Shown: positions 33,884-42,744, numbered from the stretch's first letter. The stretch is 43,833 bases of DNA from Chloroflexota bacterium (GCA_023480885.1 JAMCWX010000006.1:1-43833), one strand, 5' to 3'. Made by a program: numbers and translations. The notes: generated from the letters alone by a model not told the origin.

Positions 33884-35251
33884 CTACCGCGGCCTCAGCA
33901 TGTACGCTATTCCGCCACTTTGCTGCCATATCCGCGTCAACTGGTCTCGCCTGTACACTCGCCGCACAGTGGTGCTATTTGGTGCAATCGGATCGTTCAC
34001 AATGACGTCGCCCTGTGGCGTAAACCCACGTACTACGATCAGATGCCCTGTCGTCGAGTCGATCGGCGAGTTATCCAGTTGTCCAGGCTGAAATCGGATA
34101 CTAATGATTACTGGTCTGCCGTTAGCTATCTCATTCTGGACTTGTTCCATACTGTATAATCGGTTGACGTAGGCGTCGAGACCCAGGGAACCCGCGTAAG
34201 CCGTATTCAGCGGCCAGTTGCCGAATATCCCTGTCCGGGCGTCGCGAACTCCGTTGTACACGTCGCCGACTGTTTTGCTCTTGCCCCAGTAGTTGAGAAC
34301 CATTGCGAGTGAAGTTGGACTGCATATCGATCGAGCGACGTCAGGACTCTGTTCCAACTGGGAATACTGAGGCACGTCAAGATCGCGTATCCATCCTTTG
34401 GATACGTCGACTCGTGGCCCGACAAGCTGCGTGCTCAAATCTGAATATACTATTGCTGCTGATCGAAGCCGAGGACTGGCCGCAGGATTGCTCGTCGCGA
34501 ACGCGACCCTGTATTGGAATGAGTTCGCGTACGATCTGAGTTCAAGCGTGTCGACGTCGACCTTGCCCCATTCATTGCTTTGTCCGCCTACGCTCGCACC
34601 CCCCGTAGCGCTCCACGTTCCCATGGTGAACCAGGGGGACACACTGTCGCCAATGCGTATTCGCAACTGCAATTCCAGGCTGGTTCCGGCTGGCGTTTCG
34701 GCGTTCCAGGACATGACCATAGTGTTAAACGGGAACGCGGTGAGGTGCTGTTCGGAGATCAAGACGCCGTTCGTCACGTAGGCCCCGTCGCTTTGCCGCG
34801 CAAGGTGCATAGTGTTACCTTCTTTCATCAGCCCCGTTAATTCCGACGACCGAATGTCCACGGCCTGTTCTCGAAGAAGAGCGGTGTTTGCACGAGGTCC
34901 AGGCTTTACCAGCGATACTGGCGACGCGGGGGTTGGCGTGGCTTGAGGAATCGCGGGAGAAATCGCTGTCGATGCGGGTGTGGGAACGGTGGTAGACGTC
35001 GGGATGGCGATTGCTGGTGTGCCATAGGCAGCTTCCTGGGCGCCGAAACCAGCCGCGGTCGCCGTCGGGCGATCGGGCAACGGGGGCGACGATGAGCAGC
35101 CAACCGACACTGCGAGCGCTGCGCTCAACAGAATGGCGTTTAGATAATGAGGGACGTGAAACCGCAGGCGCGAAATGGGCTTGCTCCAGTTAATGCTAAG
35201 AGTTCTCTGAAATACAGAATGGTGAGGGTATGGTGGTGAAGTTGGCTCCAT
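33884..35251 (-). CDS. C39-like peptidase lipoprotein
   Basis: A 455-residue exported protein. The N-terminus carries a hydrophobic stretch ending LSAALAVSVGC, a lipobox-like site at about residue 50, followed by a Pro/Thr/Ala-rich spacer. A beta-rich middle domain (about 140-290) is followed by the C39-like papain-fold domain. Its motifs are DVPQYSQ, SICSPTSLAMVLNYWG (nucleophile Cys), GHLIVVRGF (His) and VIVNDP. Proteins of this kind in Gram-positive and Chloroflexota genomes are thought to process surface peptides. ATG 35251 was preferred to the longer frame because it removes a Trp/Cys-rich leader of no known type; neither has a strong ribosome site. Confidence 0.85.
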   Translation of the reverse strand: MEPTSPPYPHHSVFQRTLSINWSKPISRLRFHVPHYLNAILLSAALAVSVGCSSSPPLPDRPTATAAGFGAQEAAYGTPAIAIPTSTTVPTPASTAISPAIPQATPTPASPVSLVKPGPRANTALLREQAVDIRSSELTGLMKEGNTMHLARQSDGAYVTNGVLISEQHLTAFPFNTMVMSWNAETPAGTSLELQLRIRIGDSVSPWFTMGTWSATGGASVGGQSNEWGKVDVDTLELRSYANSFQYRVAFATSNPAASPRLRSAAIVYSDLSTQLVGPRVDVSKGWIRDLDVPQYSQLEQSPDVARSICSPTSLAMVLNYWGKSKTVGDVYNGVRDARTGIFGNWPLNTAYAGSLGLDAYVNRLYSMEQVQNEIANGRPVIISIRFQPGQLDNSPIDSTTGHLIVVRGFTPQGDVIVNDPIAPNSTTVRRVYRRDQLTRIWQQSGGIAYMLRPR

Positions 35252-35513
35252 TTTAACAGGCCACCCTGGGCAATGCAAGGACTTCGTCCAGACGCAATTG
35301 TTCAAATTCGGCGCCCTGACATCCCGCCTTCAGGCTTTGTGGAGAGGTAGTCGTCCCATTGCGGCTTGACGCGAGCACTTCAGTGCCGCGAGCGCGCCCC
35401 CTCGATCAGATGTCTGAACTATTCCGTCCAGACCTTTGTGTCGCCAAGACGCGCGATAGGGTGGCACAAGTCTTGCCCGTGGTTATTGGCTACCCGCAGG
35501 AGGGAGACAGGAC

Positions 35514-35888
35514 GTGGCCAAGCGTATCGCCGTAATCGACGATGACCCTGATTTTCTTGGGCTCATGGACATGCTGCTTCAGAGCGAGGGCTATGAGGTC
35601 GAGGGGTGCAGCGAAGGATCTAAGGCTCACGAGTTTGTCAGAAATTGGAAGCCTGATCTCGTTTACCTCGATATACGAATGGCAGGCGAGACGGGGTGGG
35701 AAATACTCGACGAACTAAAAAAGGATCCATCCACGCGAGATATCGTGGTTATCGTCACCTCCGCGTCGACAATCGAGATAAAAGCAGCCGAACCTGAGCT
35801 AAGAGCCAAGGGTTGTGACATACTTCCCAAGCCATTTGACATCGACGAGGTGCTGAGGAAGACGCGACAACACGTTGGCAACCCGTGA
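35514..35888 (+). CDS. Single-domain response regulator (receiver only)
   Basis: A 124-residue receiver domain without output domain. Acidic pocket DDD at 9-11, phosphoacceptor Asp53 in LVYLDIRM, switch Ser in VIVTSAS, and Lys106 in the LPKPF motif. It starts at GTG 35514, with AGGAGGGAGACAGG upstream. Such proteins act as phosphorelay shuttles or bind other proteins. It is followed after 32 bases by the phosphoribosyltransferase gene, probably on one transcript. Confidence 0.9.
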   Translation: MAKRIAVIDDDPDFLGLMDMLLQSEGYEVEGCSEGSKAHEFVRNWKPDLVYLDIRMAGETGWEILDELKKDPSTRDIVVIVTSASTIEIKAAEPELRAKGCDILPKPFDIDEVLRKTRQHVGNP

Positions 35889-35920
35889 GGCCCGCGCATT
35901 GAGGTAGCTGTGAGCAAAAG

Positions 35921-36574
35921 GTGAATATGTTCCAGGATAGACACGACGCCGGCCGACAACTGGCGCAAGCTCTAAAACGGTACAAAGGCCAGAACATTAT
36001 CGTTATCGCCCTGCCACGCGGCGGCGTGGCCGTTGGGTACGAAGTTGCTAAGGCTCTGGATGCTCCTCTTGACGTTGTAGTAACCAGAAAGATTGGCGCT
36101 CCTGGAAACCCGGAATACGCAATTGGTGCTGTGGCCGAGACCGGGGACGTCCAGCTCAACCAGGAGGAAATCCGACTGTACGGCATTCCACGCCGATATG
36201 TTGACGAGGAAATCGCAAATCAAAAACGTGAGATCGAGCGGCGGGTTCAGATGTATCGAGGAGGGCGAAGATTGCCCGATTTGAGGGACAAAACGGTCAT
36301 CGTCGTCGACGATGGCATCGCAACTGGATTCACTATGCGAGCTTCTCTAAAGGCAGCGCGAGCGCAACAGCCAAAAGAGCTCGTCCTCGCCGTTCCGGTG
36401 GCGCCTCCCGACGTTCTGGACAATATCCGACCTGACGTAGACGATGTCGTTTGCCTTTCCACGCCAGAGCCGTTCTTTGCCGTAGGCGCCTGGTATAGGC
36501 ACTTCGAGCAGATGTCCGACGAAGAGGTCAGAAAGTATCTAACCGCGGCCAGGCGTGGCTCGCTCACACGCTAG
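35921..36574 (+). CDS. Phosphoribosyltransferase-domain protein
   Basis: A 217-residue protein of the PRTase fold. The PRPP-binding loop is VIVVDDGIATGFT (about 124-136). The N-terminal LPRGGVAVGYEVAKAL and VTRKIGAPGNPEYAIGA segments are typical of the large group of stand-alone PRTases of unknown substrate that occur with stress and AmmeMemo genes. The start is GTG 35921; ATG 35927 is also possible. The true reaction is unknown. Confidence 0.88.
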   Translation: MNMFQDRHDAGRQLAQALKRYKGQNIIVIALPRGGVAVGYEVAKALDAPLDVVVTRKIGAPGNPEYAIGAVAETGDVQLNQEEIRLYGIPRRYVDEEIANQKREIERRVQMYRGGRRLPDLRDKTVIVVDDGIATGFTMRASLKAARAQQPKELVLAVPVAPPDVLDNIRPDVDDVVCLSTPEPFFAVGAWYRHFEQMSDEEVRKYLTAARRGSLTR

Positions 36575-36685
36575 CGCCTGAACAGACTTCCAGCGCTGGT
36601 ACAGATATTGCCGACGTGTTGATGAGCAGTGTATGTCGAAAGGAGAGCCACTGCCGACTATCTGTCCAGAGAGGAGTGAAACGAC

Positions 36686-36904
36686 GTGAGCCACTTAGAG
36701 CTTCAGCGTCTCATCGACGACGCGTCACATAGCGCCAATATCTGGATTCGCTTTATGGAATGGCCCCAGGAGATATTGCAGCAGTATACGCTCAGCGACG
36801 ACGAGTTCGAAGCGCTGCGCAGCGGCAACTTGCAGCGGTTGATTGAGTTCGGGATAGACGACTATCATTTGCAAAAGGTTCGCCAGTTGCTTGCGTACAA
36901 ATAG
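36686..36904 (+). CDS. Small hypothetical protein (LigA-like pattern)
   Basis: A 72-residue soluble protein starting at GTG 36686, with GAGAGGAGTGAAACGAC upstream. The central pattern QYTLSDDEFEALRSGNLQRLIEFGIDDYHL is all-helical. It resembles the YxLTxEExxALxxGDxxxLxxLGV pattern of small LigA-type subunits of extradiol dioxygenases, but no LigB-type partner is adjacent. (The C-terminal MEMO protein at 37592 belongs to a fold related to LigB, a loose connection.) Function unknown. Confidence 0.6.
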   Translation: MSHLELQRLIDDASHSANIWIRFMEWPQEILQQYTLSDDEFEALRSGNLQRLIEFGIDDYHLQKVRQLLAYK

Positions 36905-37000
36905 ATCAGTGATCGGAGAATTCTCTTTAGCCCATCTCATCGCCAGGCAGATTTGTACGACTATGTCTTCACTACCGGTAGCGAAAAGGCGTAGCTTGTT

Positions 37001-37609
37001 ATGATCATCGATATCGAAGCACACGTTCTTACTAAGGATAATCGTGTAGCGGGCAAGGTCGATCGGGTTGTGATGGATCCAGCTAAGAATCAAGTGACGC
37101 ACATTGTGATTCATAAAGGGGTCTTGCTGACCCGTGACATCGTGGTGCCAGTTGAAACGATTGAACGAGCGGCCGAGCATGAGGTGCAACTGTCCATCAC
37201 GGCGGCAGAGTTGGAGAAGATGCCTGACCTGGTCGAGGAGGACTACGTGGTACCCCCGCACGCTGCTCCGATAGGTCCCTATGTGCCAGGTACTGTCCTA
37301 TGGCCGCTTGCTTACGTCTACGCTCCCGACATAATGTATGAGGAACGTCGTGTTCCTGAGGAAACAGTCGATATCACAGAAGGGACTGATGTGGAATGCC
37401 TGGACGGCAAGATTGGTGTAGTTGATGAGGTGATAGTCGATTCGACTACTAAACGCGTCACAGGCCTGGTTGTCCGCCGTGGGTTCGTCCTGACACGAGA
37501 CGTGACTGTCCCTGTATTCCTGATAAAGCGCGCTGATGCCGAAGTCGTCCAACTGGCGTGTACAAGAGAAGATCTAGAAAAGATGGCAAGGTCACAGGGG
37601 GGAAGATAG
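37001..37609 (+). CDS. Tandem PRC-barrel protein
   Basis: A 202-residue cytoplasmic protein with two PRC-barrel-like repeats. Repeat one (about 1-75) has VTHIVIHKGVLLTRDIVVPV; repeat two (about 120-200) has VTGLVVRRGFVLTRDVTVPV, and both begin with a G-K-V/I-G-V/K-V-D-V/R turn. A Pro/Tyr-rich linker joins them. PRC barrels bind RNA-processing or photosynthetic partners and are also common in stress-linked proteins. The end overlaps the convergent MEMO gene by 18 bases. Confidence 0.82.
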   Translation: MIIDIEAHVLTKDNRVAGKVDRVVMDPAKNQVTHIVIHKGVLLTRDIVVPVETIERAAEHEVQLSITAAELEKMPDLVEEDYVVPPHAAPIGPYVPGTVLWPLAYVYAPDIMYEERRVPEETVDITEGTDVECLDGKIGVVDEVIVDSTTKRVTGLVVRRGFVLTRDVTVPVFLIKRADAEVVQLACTREDLEKMARSQGGR

Positions 37610-38464
37610 TCGTTCCACCTTCACCGACGCGTATCCCACCACGTGGCCGAAATCCCCAGATACATCTCCAGACGTTGCGTACCGAAGAAGCCGTGCGTGA
37701 TTAGCTCCCATCAATTTACAGGCTGTGATGGCAGCCACTACTGGACCTGGACCGCACATTGAGATGCCCTGTCGCCAAATAACCTCCAGCAAGTCCTCGG
37801 TGTCCATTTGCACCATTCGCTCTATAGCGATGCGATCCTTCCTGTTCGCCACATGCTGAAGCTCGTAATGTGACAGGTCTGTGCTGGCGATGACGACGGC
37901 GTTCGCGCCAGCCAGAACCGAGGCAATCGAGCGTCCTAACTCGACACTGACGAACGGTTCCTGCGCGGCGACGACGATAGGCACGATCTTGAAGCCAGTG
38001 CCGAAGAGGAACTGTAGGAAAGGCAACTGGACCTCCAGGGAATGCTCCATCGCGTGAGCTATCTCATCCAGTTGCGTGAAGCGAGTGGCGCTGACGATGG
38101 CGCTGGCAGTCTCGATATCTAGTGCGGTCTCGCCAAGAGGCGTCTGCCAGGCTGCGGCGTGGCCCACCGCCACATCTGCTCCCATGCCCCGATGATTCGG
38201 GCCGATCATAACGACCACATCAGGCTTGCCGTCCGCCGCGAGCGCGCTGAAGCAGTGAGCGGCGATTGGCCCTGAATAGGCATAGCCAGCGTGTGGACTG
38301 ATCAGGCCAACTATTTCTCGTGTACTGCTGGCGCCTACTGCGGGCACTTCCCCTGGCCCGATTGGGTGCCTGAAGCACCATTCGATTTGGCCTCGAAGCT
38401 TGTTTTCAGTCGCCGCATAGAACGCGCCTGCGACCGCTGGTCTCCGAACCACCCTGCTGTCCAT
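37592..38464 (-). CDS. amrB: MEMO1-family protein (AmmeMemoRadiSam system protein B)
   Basis: A 290-residue protein of the MEMO family, structurally related to extradiol dioxygenases. Conserved metal-site regions: SPHAGYAYSGPIAAHCF, GPNHRGMGADV and ASTDLSHYE. The family partners AMMECR1 and a radical SAM protein; neither is encoded in this window. A good promoter (TTGACA/TAATAT) lies upstream. The exact reaction is not known. Confidence 0.9.
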   Translation of the reverse strand: MDSRVVRRPAVAGAFYAATENKLRGQIEWCFRHPIGPGEVPAVGASSTREIVGLISPHAGYAYSGPIAAHCFSALAADGKPDVVVMIGPNHRGMGADVAVGHAAAWQTPLGETALDIETASAIVSATRFTQLDEIAHAMEHSLEVQLPFLQFLFGTGFKIVPIVVAAQEPFVSVELGRSIASVLAGANAVVIASTDLSHYELQHVANRKDRIAIERMVQMDTEDLLEVIWRQGISMCGPGPVVAAITACKLMGANHARLLRYATSGDVSGDFGHVVGYASVKVERLSSPL

Positions 38465-38503
38465 AGCTTCGCCCGCGAAAGGAATAATTGTCTATCCCAA
38501 CGA

Positions 38504-38532
38504 ATATTATATCTGCCCGACGCCACTGTCAA
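38504..38532 (-). promoter_or_regulatory. Sigma70-type promoter for the MEMO gene
   Basis: On the minus strand TTGACA (38532-38527), a 17-bp spacer and TAATAT (38509-38504), about 40 bases before the ATG at 38464. An overlapping TATAAT at 15-bp spacing is also present. Confidence 0.6.
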
Positions 38533-38643
38533 CATGGCGCACGAGGGGTTGACCTGCTATAATGGGCGCACTAGTTCTTGGCGACTAGGTCAGAGTGCGA
38601 ATTCGGAGCGTCGATGTGGGAAGCTTCGACGCAACCAGAGGAA

Positions 38644-38690
38644 TGTCCTTAAAGTTGACATAACAGCGGGTTTGTGCTATTCTAAGGACA
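38644..38690 (+). promoter_or_regulatory. Promoter framed by an 8-bp inverted repeat, upstream of the KGG gene
   Basis: TTGACA (38655-38660), a 17-bp spacer and TATTCT (38678-38683). The promoter is bracketed by TGTCCTTA (38644-38651) and TAAGGACA (38683-38690), a perfect inverted repeat in which the right arm overlaps the -10 box by one base. This is a plausible operator. The leader to ATG 38871 is about 180 bases and carries no other gene. Confidence 0.55.
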
Positions 38691-38870
38691 GAGAGGCGAA
38701 CGTTCCGCTTCCAGTGACCTTGTGGAGGAGACAGGGATCATCCACTAAAGCGCTGAGGCCCACCTCGGTGAGTCAGTGAGTGGAACGGAACAGGATAGGG
38801 GGTCACGAAGATTCACTATCCAGCCATCGGTTTAGTGCCCAAATCCATATCGGGAAGGGGGTGGAGGGAG

Positions 38871-39191
38871 ATGGCACCCGAGAAAGAGATGACGGTCCGC
38901 GAAGCCGGCAAGAAGGGCGGCGAGACTGTCAAGCAGCGGTACGGCCCCGAGTTCTACTCCAGGATTGGCAAGAAGGGCGGCGAGACCGTTGCCGAGCAGC
39001 GTGGACGCGAGTTCTACGCCGAGATCGGCAAGAAGGGCGGCGAAGCTCTGAAGGCCAAGCATGGGCGTGAGTTCTACGCCGAGATCGGTCGCCGTGGTGG
39101 CGAGACCGTCAAGGAGCGACACGGTCAGGAGTACTACTCAAGGATCGGCAAGAAGGGTGGTCGAGCGAGGAAGCACACAGAGAAATCCTAG
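38871..39191 (+). CDS. KGG-repeat stress protein
   Basis: A 106-residue, highly charged, Gly/Lys-rich protein made of five repeats on the theme FYSRIGKKGGETV. These are the KGG motif of stress-induced bacterial acidophilic repeat (GsiB/Con-10-like) proteins, thought to protect cells in drying or general stress. ATG 38871 follows GGTGGAGGGAG. No membrane or signal segment. A promoter with flanking inverted repeats lies upstream. Confidence 0.88.
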   Translation: MAPEKEMTVREAGKKGGETVKQRYGPEFYSRIGKKGGETVAEQRGREFYAEIGKKGGEALKAKHGREFYAEIGRRGGETVKERHGQEYYSRIGKKGGRARKHTEKS

Positions 39192-39285
39192 TGCCATTCG
39201 CGCGGAGGATGCCGCCTCTGTTCCAGGGTCGACAAACGATCCTGCCTACCAGCGAGCGGCATCCTCTCGCTTTCTAAAGGCGCGA

Positions 39286-39314
39286 TTGACTATCGCACGG
39301 CTATCTGCTATTCT
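39286..39314 (+). promoter_or_regulatory. Sigma70-type promoter for the GreA-like gene
   Basis: TTGACT (39286-39291), a 17-bp spacer and TATTCT (39309-39314). The -10 box and its left flank (CTGC/GTGC before TATTCT) are like those of the KGG promoter at 38655, but the inverted repeat is missing. Confidence 0.55.
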
Positions 39315-39413
39315 AGTCCTAGTACTGGGCAACCACACGTATAACCACTAGTCTTGTTTGTTATCTAGGTCGTTGTGCCCTCCTTCTTCACGGACAGGTT
39401 AGGGGAGATCTTT

Positions 39414-39890
39414 ATGCACGAGTCTACGTGGTTGCTTACTGCCGAGGGAAGACAGAAGCTGTTGGCAGAGCTTGAGTACCTGACGACCGTACGTCGCAAG
39501 GAGGTAGCTGAACAGCTACAACAGGCGCGCCAACTCAGCGATGGCTGGGACAGCCCTGAGTACCTTGAAGCGAAAAACGCTCAGTCGTTCGTCGAAGGGC
39601 GCATTCGCACACTGGAGAGGATGCTTGCCGAAGCATCGATCATCGACGCGCAAAAGGGAACATCCAAACCAGAAGAAGTGTGCGTTGGATCTCGTGTGCG
39701 TGTCCGCAATGAAGACGGAGAGGAAGAGGTGTTCACTATCGTCGGTTCGGCTGAATGCGACGCTCGGGCTGGCAAGATCTCCAACCAGTCGCCTGTAGGA
39801 GGTTCGCTATTGGGCAAGAGGGTCGGCGAAAACGTCGAGGTGCAGGTTCCTGCGGGCATCAGGCGTTTTGTCGTTCTTGAAATCGAATAG
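39414..39890 (+). CDS. greA: GreA/GreB-family transcript cleavage factor
   Basis: A 158-residue protein. The N-terminal coiled coil (LLAELEYLTTVRRKEVAEQL and following) reaches into the polymerase channel; its tip here reads SDGWDSPEY instead of GDLSENAEY. The first acidic residue is kept and the second is Asp instead of Glu, so metal-coordinating chemistry seems preserved. The C-terminal FKBP-like domain shows VGSRVRVRNEDGEEEVFTIV, NQSPVGGSLLGKRVGENVEV. ATG 39414 has AGGGGAG six bases upstream. It rescues backtracked RNA polymerase. The tip variant suggests a GreA paralogue rather than the housekeeping copy. Confidence 0.88.
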   Translation: MHESTWLLTAEGRQKLLAELEYLTTVRRKEVAEQLQQARQLSDGWDSPEYLEAKNAQSFVEGRIRTLERMLAEASIIDAQKGTSKPEEVCVGSRVRVRNEDGEEEVFTIVGSAECDARAGKISNQSPVGGSLLGKRVGENVEVQVPAGIRRFVVLEIE

Positions 39891-39950
39891 CGCGAACTGG
39901 ATGGCCGCTGAGATCGGCGTTGGCCGGGCTATCCACGACGGAGATTACTG

Positions 39951-39987
39951 GGCGTTGGTTGTGATCTTGGCCAACGCCTTTACGTTT
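39951..39987 (+). terminator. Terminator after the GreA-like gene
   Basis: GGCGTTGG (39951-39958) and CCAACGCC (39971-39978) form an 8-bp perfect stem with a 12-nt loop, followed by TTTACGTTT. Confidence 0.6.
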
Positions 39988-40040
39988 GCATTCGCTCACT
40001 GGTATACTTCTCTACGATGATGATATCGTGAGAGCCGAAC

Positions 40041-42029
40041 GTGATTGTTCTTGGTAGAGAATATCTTAATAGTCTGGAATCCGCGCTGTCGCGCGAGTGG
40101 CTCGTAACCAACGGAATTGGCGGCTATGCCTCCTCGACCATATTCTGTGCCAACACGCGCAGGTATCACGGCCTCTTGATGGCTGCGCTGCAGCATCCAC
40201 TGAGGCGCACTCTGCTGCTCTATGCCTTGGATGAGGAACTGGAAATTGGTAACTCCGTTTATGCCTTGAACACCAGCGAATTTGCCGATGGCACCGTGAG
40301 TCCATGTGGCTACGAATACTTGGAGGAGTTCAGGCTCGAAGGCACCATTCCTTTCTTCAGTTTCTCCTTCCCTGGTACGACGATGGAAAAAGCCGTGTGG
40401 ATGGAGCACGGCAAGAACACCACCTACGTGAGATACACCCTGGGAGAATCCTCGCCGACCGCTGTTCTCAGGATTAAGCCACTGGTGAGCTTTCGCGATC
40501 ATCACAGCGAGTTAAGGGGCTCGCACGATGCCCATTTCCAGGTGACGGAACTGAGCGATGGATGCGAGGTCGTCGCTCCTTCGGATGGGGTTCCTCTGCG
40601 GATAGTTCTTTCCCCTAAGGGAGCGTTTACACACACAGGCAACTGGTACTGGCGTTTCATGCACCGCCGGGAGATGGAGCGTGGTCTTGAGTGCAACGAG
40701 GATGCATATAGTCCAGGGGTGTTCACAGTCGGTCTGGAACCCGGCGACTCTGTGACACTGATGGCGACTGTCGAAGATATCGACACCGCGCGTGCTGGAA
40801 TGGGTGACTGCCTGGGGAGGCAAAAAAGGCGTCGCGAAGAACTGGTTGCGCGAAGTGAAGCCTCTGACCGATTCGCTAGACAATTGGTTTTTGCGGCCGA
40901 TCACTTCATCGCGACCAGGCCGGCTGCTGATTCCGGTGACGGCAGCGGCGCGGTGGATGAAATGGCTACGGTGATCGCTGGCTACCACTGGTTTGGGGAT
41001 TGGAGTCGCGATGCTTTCGTAGGCCTGCCAGGCCTGTTACTTTCCACCGGGCGCTTTGCAGAAGCAAGGTCATTACTGTGCGGCTTCGCGACCTACGCCA
41101 GCCAGGGGATGATACCCAATTTTTTCCCAGAGGACACGGCACCGCCTGTCTTCAATTCTGTGGACGCTGCGCTCTGGTTCTTCTACGCTGTTGATCGCTA
41201 TTTGCAGCGCACCGATGATCTCGGGCTCGTGGAAGAGTTGTATCCAGTTCTCGAGGACATCGTCGATTGGCACGTGCGGGGCACGCGACATAACATCAAA
41301 GCGGACCCTGTCGACGGACTGCTATACGCTGGTGAAGATGGCATACAACTGACCTGGATGGATGCGAAGGTGGATGACTGGGTAATCACGCCGCGGCGCG
41401 GCAAGCCGGTCGAGGTTAACGCTTTGTGGTACAACGCGCTGGCGTCTATGGGCACATTCGCGCGTCGCTTGGGAAAGCCAACGCCTGCCAGCACGGACAT
41501 CGTGCAGAAGGTCTGGAGCAGCTTCAACGAGAAGTTCTGGAATTCGCAGGGCGACTACCTCTACGATGTCGTCGACTGTCGTCTCGGACAGGACGCTTCT
41601 TTCCGTCCTAACCAGATACTGGCGATTTCGCTCCCTTATCCTGTTCTACGACGCGACAGATGGAAGGTCGTGGTCGACAAAGTGATGGAGCGCCTGGTCA
41701 CTCCGTTCGGTTTGCGAACCCTGCCCAGCGACGACCCGCTGTACGTTGGCTCCTACCTTGGCGACCAGCGGCATCGTGATGGCGCCTATCACCAGGGGAC
41801 GGTCTGGCCCTGGCTGATCGGTTCGTTTGTCGACGCCCACCTGAAGGTCTACGGTGATAAGGCGAGCGCTCGTCGTCTTCTGTGCGCTTTCGAGTCGCAT
41901 GTGCGCTCCGCTGGCGTTGGCTTCATCAGCGAAATCTTCGATGGGGACTGGCCTCACGCCCCTCAAGGATGCATTGCGCAGGCATGGAGCGTGGCCGAAG
42001 TGCTGCGGGCGTGGTTAATGACCGAGTAG
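40041..42029 (+). CDS. Glycogen-debranching-type enzyme (amylo-alpha-1,6-glucosidase)
   Basis: A 662-residue cytoplasmic enzyme. The N-terminal GDE_N beta domain (about 1-270) has EWLVTNGIGGYASSTI and ANTRRYHGLL. The C-terminal (alpha/alpha)6 domain (about 285-660) contains YHWFGDWSRDAFVGLPGLLL, where acidic residues of the active site lie, VDAALWFFYAVDRYL, DGIQLTWMDAKVDDWVITPR and YHQGTVWPWLIGSFVDAHL. It hydrolyses alpha-1,6 branch glucose in glycogen-like polymers. The start is GTG 40041. It stands alone between terminator-like elements. Confidence 0.92.
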   Translation: MIVLGREYLNSLESALSREWLVTNGIGGYASSTIFCANTRRYHGLLMAALQHPLRRTLLLYALDEELEIGNSVYALNTSEFADGTVSPCGYEYLEEFRLEGTIPFFSFSFPGTTMEKAVWMEHGKNTTYVRYTLGESSPTAVLRIKPLVSFRDHHSELRGSHDAHFQVTELSDGCEVVAPSDGVPLRIVLSPKGAFTHTGNWYWRFMHRREMERGLECNEDAYSPGVFTVGLEPGDSVTLMATVEDIDTARAGMGDCLGRQKRRREELVARSEASDRFARQLVFAADHFIATRPAADSGDGSGAVDEMATVIAGYHWFGDWSRDAFVGLPGLLLSTGRFAEARSLLCGFATYASQGMIPNFFPEDTAPPVFNSVDAALWFFYAVDRYLQRTDDLGLVEELYPVLEDIVDWHVRGTRHNIKADPVDGLLYAGEDGIQLTWMDAKVDDWVITPRRGKPVEVNALWYNALASMGTFARRLGKPTPASTDIVQKVWSSFNEKFWNSQGDYLYDVVDCRLGQDASFRPNQILAISLPYPVLRRDRWKVVVDKVMERLVTPFGLRTLPSDDPLYVGSYLGDQRHRDGAYHQGTVWPWLIGSFVDAHLKVYGDKASARRLLCAFESHVRSAGVGFISEIFDGDWPHAPQGCIAQAWSVAEVLRAWLMTE

Positions 42030-42203
42030 ATGTCTTTAAGGAGAGAGGGATTCCCTGCCCTGGCCAGGGAGTCCAGGACCGGATACGCGGCGCCTCAATA
42101 ACCATCCGATCCATCGCTCTCCGTGCCTGCCGGGAATCCCCCAGGTCTCACTCTAGGTGACTACGTTGGATGCCGTTTGCGCTAGCGGTTGCGCCCGAGA
42201 TTG

Positions 42204-42443
42204 CTATCGCATGCCCGTCCCGGGCACGGTCTTGGTTAGCTCTCCCTGCCTGACGTGCCTCTCCAGCTCACGCGAGAGCAAGGCGATGTTCTCCTCGTCC
42301 CGCTGCTTCATCTGGCGCCAGAGGTTGGCGCAGTCGCTGCAGCCTTGGGCCTGCGCATCTTTTGCATACGTGTCGTAGATCGATACGGCCTCACTCTTGT
42401 TCTGAATCGACGAGATGAGGTCGAACAGCACATTAGGTAGCAC
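42204..42443 (-). CDS. Small hypothetical protein with CxxC motif
   Basis: GTG 42443 was chosen over the longer frame because AGGAGGTG lies a few bases upstream; this gives 79 residues. It is helical: LPNVLFDLISSIQNKSEAVS, DTYAKDAQAQGCSDCANLW and a charged C-terminal helix. The CSDC pair and the acidic/amide helices recall small conserved proteins of Chloroflexota with no known role. Convergent to the debranching enzyme. Confidence 0.65.
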   Translation of the reverse strand: MLPNVLFDLISSIQNKSEAVSIYDTYAKDAQAQGCSDCANLWRQMKQRDEENIALLSRELERHVRQGELTKTVPGTGMR

Positions 42444-42551
42444 TATGCACCTCCTGCAGGATTCGTTGGGTTTACAGGCTTGCGCCGCGGTGGAGTTTAA
42501 CAGCAAAAACTGTGCCAACGTCGGGATGCAGCAAGCGAGCTGGCGTTACGC

Positions 42552-42580
42552 TTGACATCTGTTGGCCTATTGTTTATAAT
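42552..42580 (+). promoter_or_regulatory. Perfect-consensus promoter of the tRNA array
   Basis: TTGACA (42552-42557), exactly 17 bp, then TATAAT (42575-42580). It precedes tRNA-Phe by about 80 bases and has no other gene to serve on this strand. Confidence 0.85.
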
Positions 42581-42588
42581 TACCGTGC

Positions 42589-42613
42589 TAGTGACCAGTA
42601 AGCTTGGTCACTA
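42589..42613 (+). repeat. Hairpin in the leader of the tRNA transcript
   Basis: TAGTGACCA (42589-42597) and TGGTCACTA (42605-42613) form a perfect 9-bp stem with loop GTAAGCT. It falls at or just after the expected transcription start. It may be an RNase processing element or a palindromic protein site. Confidence 0.6.
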
Positions 42614-42660
42614 TTGATGTCTATTGGCGGATGCGTGGGCGTCGGCAGTGTTGCTAGGAC

Positions 42661-42733
42661 GCCGAGGTAGCTCAGTTGGTAGAGCACATGACTGAAAATC
42701 ATGGTGTCAGCAGTTCGATTCTGCTCCTCGGCA
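42661..42733 (+). tRNA. tRNA-Phe (GAA)
   Basis: Acceptor GCCGAGG pairs with CCTCGGC, discriminator A. The anticodon loop reads CTGAAAA, giving GAA; the T-loop TTCGATT is standard. No encoded CCA. Confidence 0.95.
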
Positions 42734-42744
42734 CTGTTTAGGAA

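Noticed and set aside
42058-42069. CCCTGGCCAGGG palindrome after the debranching enzyme considered as terminator
   Set aside because: The palindrome leaves no loop and no T-run follows; the nearby TCCCTG/CAGGGA pairing is weak. Nothing else recognised in 42030-42203.
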